In this document: positions 43,318-52,381 of the stretch, piece by piece
Layout of the letters: each line of letters begins with the position of its first letter
Position numbering within the stretch: position 1 is the stretch's first letter
Assembly (NCBI RefSeq): GCF_022690685.1
Contig: NZ_JALCYY010000027.1
Span: 1 to 64,000, forward strand
DNA: 64,000 nt
From: Anaeromyxobacter terrae
Lineage (GTDB): Bacteria > Myxococcota > Myxococcia > Myxococcales > Anaeromyxobacteraceae
Reading direction: 5' to 3'
The notes under the pieces: generated by a model
What the model was told of the DNA's origin: nothing
Databases searched by the model: none
The model's input: only the letters and a program-made list of their open reading frames with translations
Made by a program: the position numbers and the translations under genes

Positions 43318-46300
43318 CTAGATCCGGTGGCCGAGCCTCACGTAGAAGAAGCGGCCCATGAAGTCGTAGGTGCGCGGATCCGAGGGGAACGTCTCGATGT
43401 CGTAGGCGGTCGGCGGCTTCGTGTCGAAGACGTTCTGCACGCCGAACGCGAGGCTCGTCCTCCCGGCAGTGCTCGGCAGCACGTAGCTCACGAACGCGTC
43501 CCACGAGTTCCAGGCGGAGACCCTGCGGGAGTAGGTCGAGTCGAGGTAGCAGAGGCCGTCGTTGCCCGACGCACCCTCGGACGTCCCGCACTCCTTGACG
43601 GAGCTGACCCACCGCGTGCTGACGCCGGCGCCGAAGTTCTTCCGACCCCAGGCCACCCCCGCGTTGAGCTTGAACTCCGGCAGATATCCGACGGTGAAGT
43701 AGAGATCCGACGTCCCCTTCGCCTTGATCACCGTCCCGTCGGCGAGCGTCTTGTTGTGCTTCTGCAGCCAGCTGCCGTCCACGAGGAAGTTGAAGCGGCC
43801 GTACGTCGCCGTGGGGACGTCGTACCGGACCGCGGCGTCGATCCCGGCGGCGCTCTCACCGCCGATGTTCACCGCGAGGTCGTCGATGAAGTCGATCAGG
43901 CCGCCCGGCGTGCGGTGCACGAACTCGCAGAACTTCTGGGTCGGCTGGGAGTAGCAGCTCCGGATGATGACGTCGGCGCCGATGGTGCTGATCGAGTTGT
44001 CGATCTTGATGTTGAAGTAGTCCAGGGTCAGCGAGAGGTTCGGGACGTAGCGAGGCTGGAAGACCAGGCCGGCGGTGTAGATGTCGGCCGTCTCGGGCTT
44101 GAGGTTGGGATTGCCGCCGTTGCGGCTCTTCTGCTGCGTGCGGTCGTCCCCGTTGTTCGCGGCGTTGCCGCAGCGCGCGAGGAGCACCGGATCCGTGATC
44201 GGCGCGGGGTTGCCCGCGGGATCGAGCCCGTTGCAGGGGTCGGAGATCGTCGGGAAGTTGTCGGCGACGCCCTGGAAAAGCTCCAGGATGGAAGGCGCGC
44301 GGAAGCCCTGCGAGTAGGTCCCGCGGACGGTGATGTCCGAGAACGGGCTGTACCGGAGCCCGACCTTGTAGGTGTTGTCCGTCCCGAAGGTGCTGTAGTG
44401 GAAGACCCGCGTCGCCGCCGTCGCCTCGAGGTTCTCCGCGAACGGCAGGTTGCCGAGGAGCGGGGCCGAGAGCTCGACGTAGCCCTCGTTGACGGTGAAG
44501 CCGCCCTTCGTGAGCGCGAAGTTGTTGCCGCTGTTCTCGAATGCCCCGCTGATGGGGTTCGGCTCCGACGCGCCGAACTCCCGGCGGCCCTCGTAGCCGA
44601 GGGCGAGCGCGACGGGACGGTCCTCCACGATCCTGAAGATCTCTCCCGTCAGGGTGGCCTGGACGTCGAGGATCTGCCAGCGCGTCCGATCCGTGCCCAG
44701 GAAGCCCAGGCCCGCGACCTGATCCGGCGTGATCGAGCCGGCACCACCCAGCAGGTTGAGCGGCGTGCAGCCGGTGATCACGGTCTTGACGTCGCCGGGG
44801 GTGGTGACGCAGATCGGCTTGCCCGTCGCGGGATCGATCATGCTCGGCCCGATCGCGGCCGCGATCTTGGGCACCCGCAGGGTCCCATCCGTGGTGGAGA
44901 TGCCGGCCGCGCGGCTGAAGTTGAGGTTCACGTCCCACGACCAGCCCTTCACCGGCCCGCCGAGGTCGGGCAGGGTCCCCTCGAGACCGCCGATCAGCTG
45001 CATCGTGTCGATGTCCTGGCGGAAGGAGCGGGGGCCGAACTCGACGAGGCGGCGGCGGACGTCACTGAGATCCACGCCGTACGGGTTGTAGAGGCTGTCC
45101 TTCGAGACGGACACGCCGTTGTTGACGGTGAAGAGCGGCTCGGGGGCGAGCTGCTGCCGGGACTGGCGGTTCACGTAGGACGCCTGGTAGTACGCGCGCG
45201 CAAAGTCGGCGAGCTTCCTGAAGCCGGTCGAGTAGAGCGAGATGCGCTCCTGCGGCGTGTAGAGGTAGTTGGCGGGGTTGAAGTTGTAGGGGTCCTTCTC
45301 CGCGTCGTACGGGCGGGCACCGCCGGGCATGCTCGGATCGACGAAGAGGTTCGTAGGTCCCGTGATCCCCTGGTTCTTGAGATCGCGGCAGGCCGCGGTG
45401 TTGCAGGTCGTCGGATCGAGCCTGAAGCGACCTGCCGGAATGGCGGAGCTGCCGCTGAACGTCTTCTCGCCGGTCTTGAAGTCGAGCGAGTAGATCTTGG
45501 TGCTGAACGTGCGATCGCCCGCGAACACCGGGCCCTGGTAGAAGTAGCCAGCGGCGAACAGGAGGCTGCCGCTGTCGCTGGTGGTCCCCGCCGTGGCGTT
45601 GATGTCGTAGGCCCTGCCGTCGCCGCGCGAGGAGGTGCCGCCGTAGGTGTTCGCCTCGATCCCGCTGAAGTCCTTGCGGGTGATGACGTTCACGACGCCC
45701 GCGATGGCGTCGGAGCCGTAGATCGCCGACGCCCCGTCCTTCAGCACCTCGATCCGCTCGATCGCGGCGATGGGGATGGCGTTCAGGTCGGTCGCCACGA
45801 CCACGTCTCCGACGCCACCGCCGTTGAACAGGCCGGTGAACCTGTGCCCGTTCACGAGCACCAGCGTCCGGTTGCTGCCGAGGGTGCGGAGGCTGATCTG
45901 CGTCGAGCCGTCGCCGCCGTTGTTCACCTGGGCGTTGATCGCGCCGCCCTGCTCCGGGAGGCTCTGCAGGTATTCGCCGACCGACAGCTTCCCGCTCGCC
46001 TGCACCTGCTCGCGGCTGATCACCGTGACCGGCGCCGGCGTCGTGAGGTCCTTGCGACGAATGCGCGTCCCCGTGACGACGACCTCCTCCAGCTTCACGG
46101 CCGCGGGGACCACGGCGAGGGTCGCGCGGATGGTCGTGTCCGCGCGCACCGCGATGTCGGCGCGCTCGGCGGGCCTGTAGCCCTCGAGCTGCACCGCGAG
46201 GCGGTACTGGCCCGGCGGCAGCCCCTCGATGCGGAAGTTGCCACCACCGTCGGTGACGCCGGTCTTCTCCCCGGCCAACGCCGGGCTCGTCGCGACCACG

Positions 46301-46440
46301 AGGGCGCCGGCGACCGGCTTGCCTGTTGCACCGTCCGTGACGACTCCGATGATGACGCCGGTTTCTTGGGCGGACGCGACCCCCGCGAGCAACAGCGCGA
46401 GCGGCGCGATCCGCGAGAGGCGCAGGAACTTCGTCCTCAT
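43318..46440 (-). CDS. TonB-dependent outer-membrane receptor 1
   Basis: 1040 residues from ATG 46440 (GGAGGAAGCC upstream). Signal peptide MRTKFLRLSRIAPLALLLAG to about residue 24; carboxypeptidase-regulatory-like domain at 25-105 (GVVTDGATGKPVAGALVVAT); plug domain from about 110 (EVVVTGTRIRR, VTVISREQVQASGKLSV, RTLGSNRTLVLVNGHRF); then a beta-barrel ending GRFFYVRLGHRI. The plug resembles siderophore/vitamin/saccharide receptors more than Oar. It imports an unidentified ligand using proton-motive force delivered by TonB. It is divergent from tonB-1; the regulatory domain is nearly the same as in receptor 2. Confidence 0.92.
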   Translation of the reverse strand: MRTKFLRLSRIAPLALLLAGVASAQETGVIIGVVTDGATGKPVAGALVVATSPALAGEKTGVTDGGGNFRIEGLPPGQYRLAVQLEGYRPAERADIAVRADTTIRATLAVVPAAVKLEEVVVTGTRIRRKDLTTPAPVTVISREQVQASGKLSVGEYLQSLPEQGGAINAQVNNGGDGSTQISLRTLGSNRTLVLVNGHRFTGLFNGGGVGDVVVATDLNAIPIAAIERIEVLKDGASAIYGSDAIAGVVNVITRKDFSGIEANTYGGTSSRGDGRAYDINATAGTTSDSGSLLFAAGYFYQGPVFAGDRTFSTKIYSLDFKTGEKTFSGSSAIPAGRFRLDPTTCNTAACRDLKNQGITGPTNLFVDPSMPGGARPYDAEKDPYNFNPANYLYTPQERISLYSTGFRKLADFARAYYQASYVNRQSRQQLAPEPLFTVNNGVSVSKDSLYNPYGVDLSDVRRRLVEFGPRSFRQDIDTMQLIGGLEGTLPDLGGPVKGWSWDVNLNFSRAAGISTTDGTLRVPKIAAAIGPSMIDPATGKPICVTTPGDVKTVITGCTPLNLLGGAGSITPDQVAGLGFLGTDRTRWQILDVQATLTGEIFRIVEDRPVALALGYEGRREFGASEPNPISGAFENSGNNFALTKGGFTVNEGYVELSAPLLGNLPFAENLEATAATRVFHYSTFGTDNTYKVGLRYSPFSDITVRGTYSQGFRAPSILELFQGVADNFPTISDPCNGLDPAGNPAPITDPVLLARCGNAANNGDDRTQQKSRNGGNPNLKPETADIYTAGLVFQPRYVPNLSLTLDYFNIKIDNSISTIGADVIIRSCYSQPTQKFCEFVHRTPGGLIDFIDDLAVNIGGESAAGIDAAVRYDVPTATYGRFNFLVDGSWLQKHNKTLADGTVIKAKGTSDLYFTVGYLPEFKLNAGVAWGRKNFGAGVSTRWVSSVKECGTSEGASGNDGLCYLDSTYSRRVSAWNSWDAFVSYVLPSTAGRTSLAFGVQNVFDTKPPTAYDIETFPSDPRTYDFMGRFFYVRLGHRI

Positions 46441-46829
46441 GGCTTCCTCCGGGAAGAGGCACGCAGCCACAGCCAGCCGGGCGATCGGTCGGCTGGAAAT
46501 CTTCACGGTCGACCGGCCAGTCAGCGAGACCCGTCTTGACGCTGGGTGCGCAACGTGTCAAGCCACGGCGCGTCTAAGCGCCTATCGGATGCGCGGGTAA
46601 CGGCATATTCAGGCGGGAGCCGCGCTTTCCGAAAACATTCGTCACCGCGGCCGGTTAGCTTCGTGGTTTGCGACCATTTGCAGCCCGGAGCGGCAAGCGT
46701 TTGAGTGCTCGCCTTTCCCCCCAACAAACCGGCTCACAATCGCGATGGGCGGGTCTCACGGCCGGCGCGCGTTGAAAGCTCGGAGCATGAGGTTAGACAC
46801 TCTCGTCGTCACAACGAGGCAGGCCGGAC
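46441..46829. promoter_or_regulatory. Divergent intergenic region, receptor 1 / tonB-1
   Basis: 389 bases without a gene. A minus-strand TTGACA (46561-46556) could be the -35 of receptor 1, though no good -10 follows at 17 nt. AT-richer blocks (GCATATTC, AAAACATTCGTCACC, CCAACAAACCGGCTCACAATC) suggest promoters for both directions. GTTAGACACTC lies about 40 bases before the tonB-1 GTG. Confidence 0.4.
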
Positions 46830-47567
46830 GTGTTCGAGGAGATCACCAGGACGGAGCGCGGCAAGAACGCCGCTCGCCGTGCGAGCTACGTCCTCGGGTC
46901 GACGCTCTTCCAGTTCCTCGTCGTGGTCGCGGTCGTGGCCGCGTCGGCTGCCTTCAGAGCGGCGGTCGTCAGGGAACCCGTCGTCGAGGTGAAGTTCGTG
47001 CGCACGGCCCCTCCGCCTCCGCCCGCGCCCCCTGCCCCGCCCCCCGCCGCGCGCAGGCGCCCGCCGCAGCAGAAGCCGAGGACCGATCTCCCGAAGCCGC
47101 CGCCGCCGCAGGCCCTGATCCAGCCGAAGGAGGTCCAGCCGGAGATGAAGCCGCCCGATCCGAACGAGCCTCCCGAGCCGGAGTACGACTCCGACGACAG
47201 GGGGGAGGGCGTCGTCGGCGGCGTCGTCGGCGCACCACCCCCACAGCCGCCGCAGGTCCAGGACGCGCCGGCGTACGCCACGACGGGCTATCGCAGGCCG
47301 CAGACGAGCGTTCCCGGCTGCGTGCAGCGCACCCTGCACCTGCCCCCTGAGCTCCTCGACTCCATCGAGGGCGCCATCACGGTGAAGTTCGCCGTCGGAA
47401 AGGACGGCGTCCCGAGCCGGTTCGAGGTCGTGACGGGGGTGCACGACCAGCGCATCGTGAACGCGGTCTGGGGTGCCGTGCAATCCTGCAAGTGGATCCC
47501 CGGCGCGGACGCGCAAGGCAGGCCCGTGTCGATCTGGGTCGTGATGCCGGTCCGGTTCGCCTTCTAG
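46830..47567 (+). CDS. tonB: TonB-family energy transducer 1
   Basis: 245 residues with a GTG start at 46830. An N-terminal cytoplasmic stretch is followed by one membrane helix (about 24-48, ending FRAAVV), then a Pro-rich periplasmic spacer (PPPPPAPPAPPPAARRRPPQ) and a C-terminal TonB domain (KFAVGKDGVPSRFEVVTG, SCKWIPGADAQGRPVSIWVV). It carries energy from an ExbB-ExbD motor to outer-membrane receptors. It is about 60 percent similar throughout to TonB 2 at 52382 but has no exbB/exbD genes of its own, so the two TonBs probably share the motor. It is divergent from receptor 1. Confidence 0.9.
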   Translation: MFEEITRTERGKNAARRASYVLGSTLFQFLVVVAVVAASAAFRAAVVREPVVEVKFVRTAPPPPPAPPAPPPAARRRPPQQKPRTDLPKPPPPQALIQPKEVQPEMKPPDPNEPPEPEYDSDDRGEGVVGGVVGAPPPQPPQVQDAPAYATTGYRRPQTSVPGCVQRTLHLPPELLDSIEGAITVKFAVGKDGVPSRFEVVTGVHDQRIVNAVWGAVQSCKWIPGADAQGRPVSIWVVMPVRFAF

Positions 47568-47583
47568 ACCGCCGGGCGCACCC

Positions 47584-47614
47584 GAGCCCGGTCCGCGCAT
47601 GCGGGCCGGGGCTC
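47584..47614 (+). terminator. Hairpin after tonB-1
   Basis: GAGCCCGGTCCGC (47584-47596) pairs with GCGGGCC and GGGCTC (47601-47614) around GCAT, with one bulged G and one G-U pair. No T-run follows on the plus strand, so it may work as a weak terminator. Confidence 0.4.
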
Positions 47615-47654
47615 TCTCGTGCGCGGGCTCGGCTCCGGCGGCGAACCTCGACGC

Positions 47655-47688
47655 AAAGAAAAGGGAGCCGGCGCGGTGGCCGGCTCCC
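47655..47688 (-). terminator. Intrinsic terminator after the receptor 2 operon
   Basis: GGGAGCCGGC (47663-47672) and GCCGGCTCCC (47679-47688) form a perfect 10-bp stem with a 6-nt loop. Read on the minus strand it is followed by TTTTCTTTGC, so it ends the receptor-2/lipoprotein transcript. Confidence 0.85.
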
Positions 47689-47711
47689 CTCGAGGAACTG
47701 CGAACGGATTG

Positions 47712-48548
47712 CTACGGCGCCGTGAACGGCCCCTGCAGCTTGGTCTCCACCGTCCCGACGAGCGGGGCGACGAAGTACTCGCGGCCCGCGGCCGGGCTCG
47801 CATCCGTGTACGTCGTCGCCGTGATCGGCGTCGCCGTGAGGAGGACCGGCTTGGCGTCGGTCGAGTCCTTCTTGTACACGTTGTACGCGGTGGCGGTGCC
47901 GCAGCCCGCGGCCGCCCAGGTGAGCACGCCCGAGGCGACCGTCACGTCGACAGGACCGGCGTCCGGGTTCACGGTGAAGTTGATCTTCACCGGGACCGAG
48001 TTGCCCTGCTTGTCCTTGACGTTGCCCGTCAGCACGTACGTGGCCGCAGCGCTGCTGCTGGCGGTCAGGCCGCCCGTCGTGACCCAGCCCTCGCCCTCGA
48101 CGCCCGTCGAGACGTCAGCTCCCGGGTAGATGACGACCGAGGAGCCCTCCGTCGCCGTCGGCGACGAGGGGTTGTAGCAGCTGAACCACGCCGCCGAGGC
48201 GTCGCCGCCGGTGCCCGGCGCGACGGAGAGCCAGCTGTTCGCCGGCACGCAGCTCGCCGGCGTCGACTGGATCGACGCGCCGTCGAGCAGCTTGTTGAAC
48301 TTCACGTAGATCGCCACGGCATCGGCGACCGTCTCCTCCGCAGTCGTCCCAGCCGCGGGCGTGCAGGTCGACGGTGCGCTGACCGTGAACCCGGTCGTCG
48401 CGTCACCGGTCGCCTCGAAGGCCTCGCTGGCGTTCGTGACGAACACCGAGAGGATCTGCGGCTGCCCCTTGTTCTCGGCTGTGTACGGGTCGCACGCCGC
48501 GATCGCGGCGAGGGCGCCCAGCAAGCACAGGTTCCTGATGCTCTTCAT
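47712..48548 (-). CDS. Lipoprotein partner of receptor 2
   Basis: 278 residues from ATG 48548. MKSIRNLCLLGALAAIAAC is a lipoprotein signal with Cys19. The mature part is Ser/Thr/Ala-rich with two Ig- or fibronectin-like beta-sandwich regions (TYVLTGNVKDKQGNSVPVKI; then TYTDASPAAGREYFVAPLVG) and three cysteines in FSCYNPS and similar places. It starts 22 bases after the receptor-2 stop and is cotranscribed with it. That pairing suggests a surface-exposed or periplasmic substrate-binding lipoprotein, in the manner of SusD-type partners but without their fold. No family recognised. Confidence 0.7.
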   Translation of the reverse strand: MKSIRNLCLLGALAAIAACDPYTAENKGQPQILSVFVTNASEAFEATGDATTGFTVSAPSTCTPAAGTTAEETVADAVAIYVKFNKLLDGASIQSTPASCVPANSWLSVAPGTGGDASAAWFSCYNPSSPTATEGSSVVIYPGADVSTGVEGEGWVTTGGLTASSSAAATYVLTGNVKDKQGNSVPVKINFTVNPDAGPVDVTVASGVLTWAAAGCGTATAYNVYKKDSTDAKPVLLTATPITATTYTDASPAAGREYFVAPLVGTVETKLQGPFTAP

Positions 48549-48570
48549 GGTCGTGGTCTCCTGGCGCGGC

Positions 48571-51500
48571 CTAGAACGAGAGCGCGACGCCGAAGCGCAG
48601 CGAGAGCGGCGCCTGGAACGAGTTGACGCCCGGGGCGGCCTTGCCCCAGTTCGGGTTCACGTTGACCGGGCGGCCGTCGACCGTCTTGAGGTACTTGACG
48701 TCCGAGCAGTCGCTCTGGAGCTTCGCCACCGGGTTGCCGGCGCTGGCCGCGCTGGTGTCGCAGTTGATGCCGACGATCGGCTGGACGGCGTCGAACGTGT
48801 AGTTCTCGTCCGTCGCGCGGACCTCCTCGGTGTTGAAGACGTTGAAGACGTCCACCGAGAACTGGAGGGCGTACGGCGGCGTGATGACGTAGCTGAGCGA
48901 GCCCTTCAGGTCGACGTTGTGGAGGAACGGCGAGCGCCCCGCCATGCCGCGCGGGAGGATGAACGCCTGGCCATCGCCGTAGTCGCCGGCGCCGCCGTCG
49001 GCGCCGAGGGCGTTGACGGGGTTGCCCGACATGCCGGTGTACGCGGCACCCGCGGAGAGGTTGAAGCGCGGGCCGAAGTTGAACGTGTAGGAGCCGAACA
49101 GCTTCACCTGGTGCGGACGATCGCCGGGGAGGCGGCCGACCTTGTTGGCCATGAGGGAGGCGAGGTCGTACTCGGAGGTGATGCCCGGGTCGATCTGGCC
49201 GTCCTCCTCGCGGTACGGGCCGGCGAGGTTGCCGCGCAGGTACGAGTAGGTGTAGCTCGCGCTGCCCTGCCAGTTCTGGGAGAAGTTCTTCCGCACGAAC
49301 ACGGTCATCGCGTCGTACGAGCGCTCCGGCTTCGGGAACTTCACCTGGACCTCGCGGCCGGTCATGACGTCGAACGTCGTCACGTTGACCGGATCGTAGG
49401 TCGTCCCGTTGATGGTGAACGGCTTACCGGTGCCCGGGTTGCCGATGTAGTAGTTGACGCCGTCGTCCGAGGACATGTCCTCGATCGTGTCGCCCTGCCG
49501 GCGGCCCTGGTACTCGAGGCCGAGCGAGAGGTCGGAGAGGACCTCGTACTCGAGCTGCCCGCCGAACTGATCGACGTAGGTGGCGTTGAGGTTCGGGTCC
49601 ACCGGCGTGAAGCCACCGGACTGGAACGCGTCCATCGGGGTGCCGTCCGCGGAGGCGCGCGTCTGGATGGCGCACTTGCCCAGGCCGACCGACGTCGCGT
49701 CGAACGCGCCGTAGTTACCGACCCCGGCCGTCGTCGCGTAGTTGCCGCAGGTGTTGGCCTGCAGGCGGTAGCGGAGGTTGTCCTCGAGGCCGAAGGCGCG
49801 GTCGCCCATGTCGAGCGGCATCATGTAGTAGAAGCGGCCCCAGCTACCGGCCACCTTGCCGCGGCCGTTCCCGGTGAAGTCCCAGATGGCCTGGACGCGG
49901 GGCGCCCAGTTGTTGCTGATCGTGAACCCGTTGTCCTGCGGGTTGTCCCGGTTGGACATGTTCTGCATCTCCCAGCGCAGACCGTAGTTCACGGTCAGGT
50001 TCGCGACCGGGAGCTGCCAGGAGTCCTGCAGGTACGCCGCGGTGGACGTCGTCTGCGAGTTCGTGTCGATGCTGTTGAACTGATCGATCCCGCTCGGGCC
50101 GATCGGGAGGGTGCCGGCCGGCGCGATCGTGCCGAAGACCGGGTCGGGCGTGCCGCCGTTCACGACGCCGTAGCCGCGGAACACCGAGAAGCGGTTCGAC
50201 GACGGGCTCGCCCGGAAGTAGGCGCCGCCGCCGTAGCGCTTCGTGATGCCGTAGGTGGACCGCTCGACGTCGAGGCCGCCCTTCGTGGCGTGCGAGCCGA
50301 AGACGTCGAACAGGTAGGTCGCGTTGACGCGGCCGGCGAAGCGGTTCGCCGACGAGTCGTTGAGGAACCCGTTGCCGCCCGTGATGTAGCCGAACGCCGT
50401 GCACTGCGCGCGGGCGGCGGTGCCCGTGCCGCAGGCCGCGAGCGTGTCACCGGGCTGCTCGAAGCCGCTGACCCCGAGGTTCGTGTACCACTCGACGGCC
50501 GACGTGGACGCCTGGTAGCCGGTCGGATCGTCGACCGAGGTCGACCCGTGCCAGCCGCCGACCACCTCCATGATGAGGCGCTTGTCGAGGAACTTGCCGC
50601 CGTAACGGCCGATCACGTCGAAGATGTTGTCGGTGCTCTCCGTCGTGCGGCGGCTGTCGGCGCCGTTCATCGAGTAGCGCTTCTCGTGGGACGGCAGGCC
50701 GAAGGCGGAGAGCGTGAAGTTGTTGTTCTCGTCGAGCAGGTAGGTGAGCTTGCCGGTGAGCTGGTAGGTCGTCCGGCCCGTGTCGATGATCTTGCTCGTG
50801 CCGGCGATCGCGTTCTGCTCGTAGTTGCCCGCCGCGTCGATGCAGCGGCCGTAGCCCAGCGGGTCGGCGCCGGCGACGCAGCCCGAGGCGCCGGGGTCCG
50901 TCTCGAGCACGTTCGAGCGGAGGAAGCGCTCCGTCGTGCGCTTCGTCACGACCGGCGCGAAGCCCGCGTAGAACCAGAGCTTGTCCTTCTGGATGGGGCC
51001 GCCGAGCTCGAAGCCGAGGTCGAGGTCGTACGCGCCCTCGTCCGGCTTGAACCGCCACGCGACCGCCTCACCCGCGGCGCCCGCGGTGCGGCCCGTTGGC
51101 TGGAACATGAAGCGCGGGGTGAGGTTGCCGAACGCCGAGCCGTGGAACTCGTTCGAGCCGGACTTGGTCACCATGTTGAGCACGCCGCCCGTGGCGCGGC
51201 CGTACTCGGGCATGAAGCCGCCCGTCTTGACGTCGACTTCCTGGATGAAGTTCGTGATGAGCGTCGTCTGCGGGTTCTGCGCCGTCGGGTTGCCGCCGAA
51301 CGTGCCGTAGACCGGGTCGGTCACGTTCATGCCGTCGAGGATGTAGGCATTCTCGGGCGACTGCGAGCCGGCGAAGCCGACGCCGTACAGGTCGCTCGAG
51401 GCCGTCGGCACCGTGGCCGAGACCGCCTCGACCGTGCGGCCGACGGGGATGCTCGCCACGAACTCGCGCGAGATGACCGCGCCGCTCTCCGCCGCGCCGA

Positions 51501-51894
51501 TGTTCACGACCGGAGCGGCGCCCGTACGGACGACCTGCTCCTCCATCTGGACGGCCTCGGGGACCACCGCGAGATTTGCGCGGATCGTCTTGTCGAGGCG
51601 GACGGTGATGTCGGCGCGCTCGGCCGGCTTGTACCCGTCGAGCTGGACGGCGAGCTTGTAGTCGCCAGGGGGGAGCAGCGGGAGTCGGAACGAACCGTTG
51701 TTGTCGGTGACCGCCGTCTGCTCGCCCTGCAGCGCGGGGCTCGTGGCGATGATCACCGCACCCGCGACCGGCTTGCCGGTCGAGGCATCGGTGACGACGC
51801 CGAGGACGGTGCCTGTGGTCTGCGCGGATGCGATGCTCGCGAACAGCAGCGCGAGCGGCGCGATGCGCAGGAGGCGCAGCAACTTCTTCCTCAT
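48571..51894 (-). CDS. TonB-dependent outer-membrane receptor 2, Oar-like
   Basis: 1107 residues from ATG 51894 (GGAGGAAGTC upstream). Signal peptide MRKKLLRLLRIAPLALLFAS; carboxypeptidase-regulatory-like domain at 25-110 (GVVTDASTGKPVAGAVIIAT); an Oar-like plug (SIPVGRTVEAVSATVPTASS, NAYILDGMNVTDPVYGTFGG, TGGFMPEYGRATGGVLNMVT); then a large barrel ending LSLRFGVALSF. In Myxococcus, Oar is a TonB-dependent protein needed for secretion of the protease PopC, so export as well as import is possible here. It is divergent from tonB-2, with a TTGACA promoter box upstream. Confidence 0.92.
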   Translation of the reverse strand: MRKKLLRLLRIAPLALLFASIASAQTTGTVLGVVTDASTGKPVAGAVIIATSPALQGEQTAVTDNNGSFRLPLLPPGDYKLAVQLDGYKPAERADITVRLDKTIRANLAVVPEAVQMEEQVVRTGAAPVVNIGAAESGAVISREFVASIPVGRTVEAVSATVPTASSDLYGVGFAGSQSPENAYILDGMNVTDPVYGTFGGNPTAQNPQTTLITNFIQEVDVKTGGFMPEYGRATGGVLNMVTKSGSNEFHGSAFGNLTPRFMFQPTGRTAGAAGEAVAWRFKPDEGAYDLDLGFELGGPIQKDKLWFYAGFAPVVTKRTTERFLRSNVLETDPGASGCVAGADPLGYGRCIDAAGNYEQNAIAGTSKIIDTGRTTYQLTGKLTYLLDENNNFTLSAFGLPSHEKRYSMNGADSRRTTESTDNIFDVIGRYGGKFLDKRLIMEVVGGWHGSTSVDDPTGYQASTSAVEWYTNLGVSGFEQPGDTLAACGTGTAARAQCTAFGYITGGNGFLNDSSANRFAGRVNATYLFDVFGSHATKGGLDVERSTYGITKRYGGGAYFRASPSSNRFSVFRGYGVVNGGTPDPVFGTIAPAGTLPIGPSGIDQFNSIDTNSQTTSTAAYLQDSWQLPVANLTVNYGLRWEMQNMSNRDNPQDNGFTISNNWAPRVQAIWDFTGNGRGKVAGSWGRFYYMMPLDMGDRAFGLEDNLRYRLQANTCGNYATTAGVGNYGAFDATSVGLGKCAIQTRASADGTPMDAFQSGGFTPVDPNLNATYVDQFGGQLEYEVLSDLSLGLEYQGRRQGDTIEDMSSDDGVNYYIGNPGTGKPFTINGTTYDPVNVTTFDVMTGREVQVKFPKPERSYDAMTVFVRKNFSQNWQGSASYTYSYLRGNLAGPYREEDGQIDPGITSEYDLASLMANKVGRLPGDRPHQVKLFGSYTFNFGPRFNLSAGAAYTGMSGNPVNALGADGGAGDYGDGQAFILPRGMAGRSPFLHNVDLKGSLSYVITPPYALQFSVDVFNVFNTEEVRATDENYTFDAVQPIVGINCDTSAASAGNPVAKLQSDCSDVKYLKTVDGRPVNVNPNWGKAAPGVNSFQAPLSLRFGVALSF

Positions 51895-52381
51895 GACTTC
51901 CTCCAGGGAGAGAGCACTCAGCCGCAGCCAGGCGGGCAAACGCTCGTGTAGGCACAGCACGGGACACGGGCGATCGACCGACGGGTCAATGAACAGCCGT
52001 TCTAGACAGCCGCTGTGAGGAATGTCAAGACGCCACCGGCTGTTAGGAGTCGTTGTCGTTTACGCCCCGCCCGGGACGCAACACTCGGAGTTCACGCCGG
52101 TTTTTCGAAAGCGTCACAATGTCGCGGCCTTGACGCTTAGGCCTAGGAAGGCAGCACAGGAGAGACGCAGCGCGTCGTGGCGATCGCGTCCGATCGCGAC
52201 CTCGGGGAAGGCTGCGTGTGGGCGGAATCCTGCGCTCGAGCGGTTCGCCAATGGTTGCGCGGCATGCGCACTATTTTCGCGAGCCGGTATTGACAAGCGG
52301 CAGGCGCGGAGTTTAGGAAGCGTCTTCATTTTTCCGGCTGATTCTGCCGTCAACCGCAGTCAGCAACGAGGCCGCCGGCGC
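51895..52381. promoter_or_regulatory. Divergent intergenic region, receptor 2 / tonB-exbB-exbD-exbD
   Basis: 487 bases without a gene. Toward receptor 2 (minus strand) TTGACA (52028-52023) is followed after 16-18 nt by TCTAGAAC. Toward tonB-2, TTGACA (52290-52295), a 17-nt spacer and TTAGGA (52313-52318) form a good promoter with a 64-nt leader. AT-rich stretches such as CGGTTTTTCGAAAGCGTCACAATG may bind regulators. No Fur-box consensus seen. Confidence 0.6.

Noticed and set aside
41650-46539. A 1629-codon plus-strand open frame opposite the CAP lipoprotein and receptor 1
   Set aside because: It is a shadow caused by high GC: the product is Arg/Glu/Val-rich low-complexity text, while the minus strand gives clean, recognisable proteins with signal peptides.
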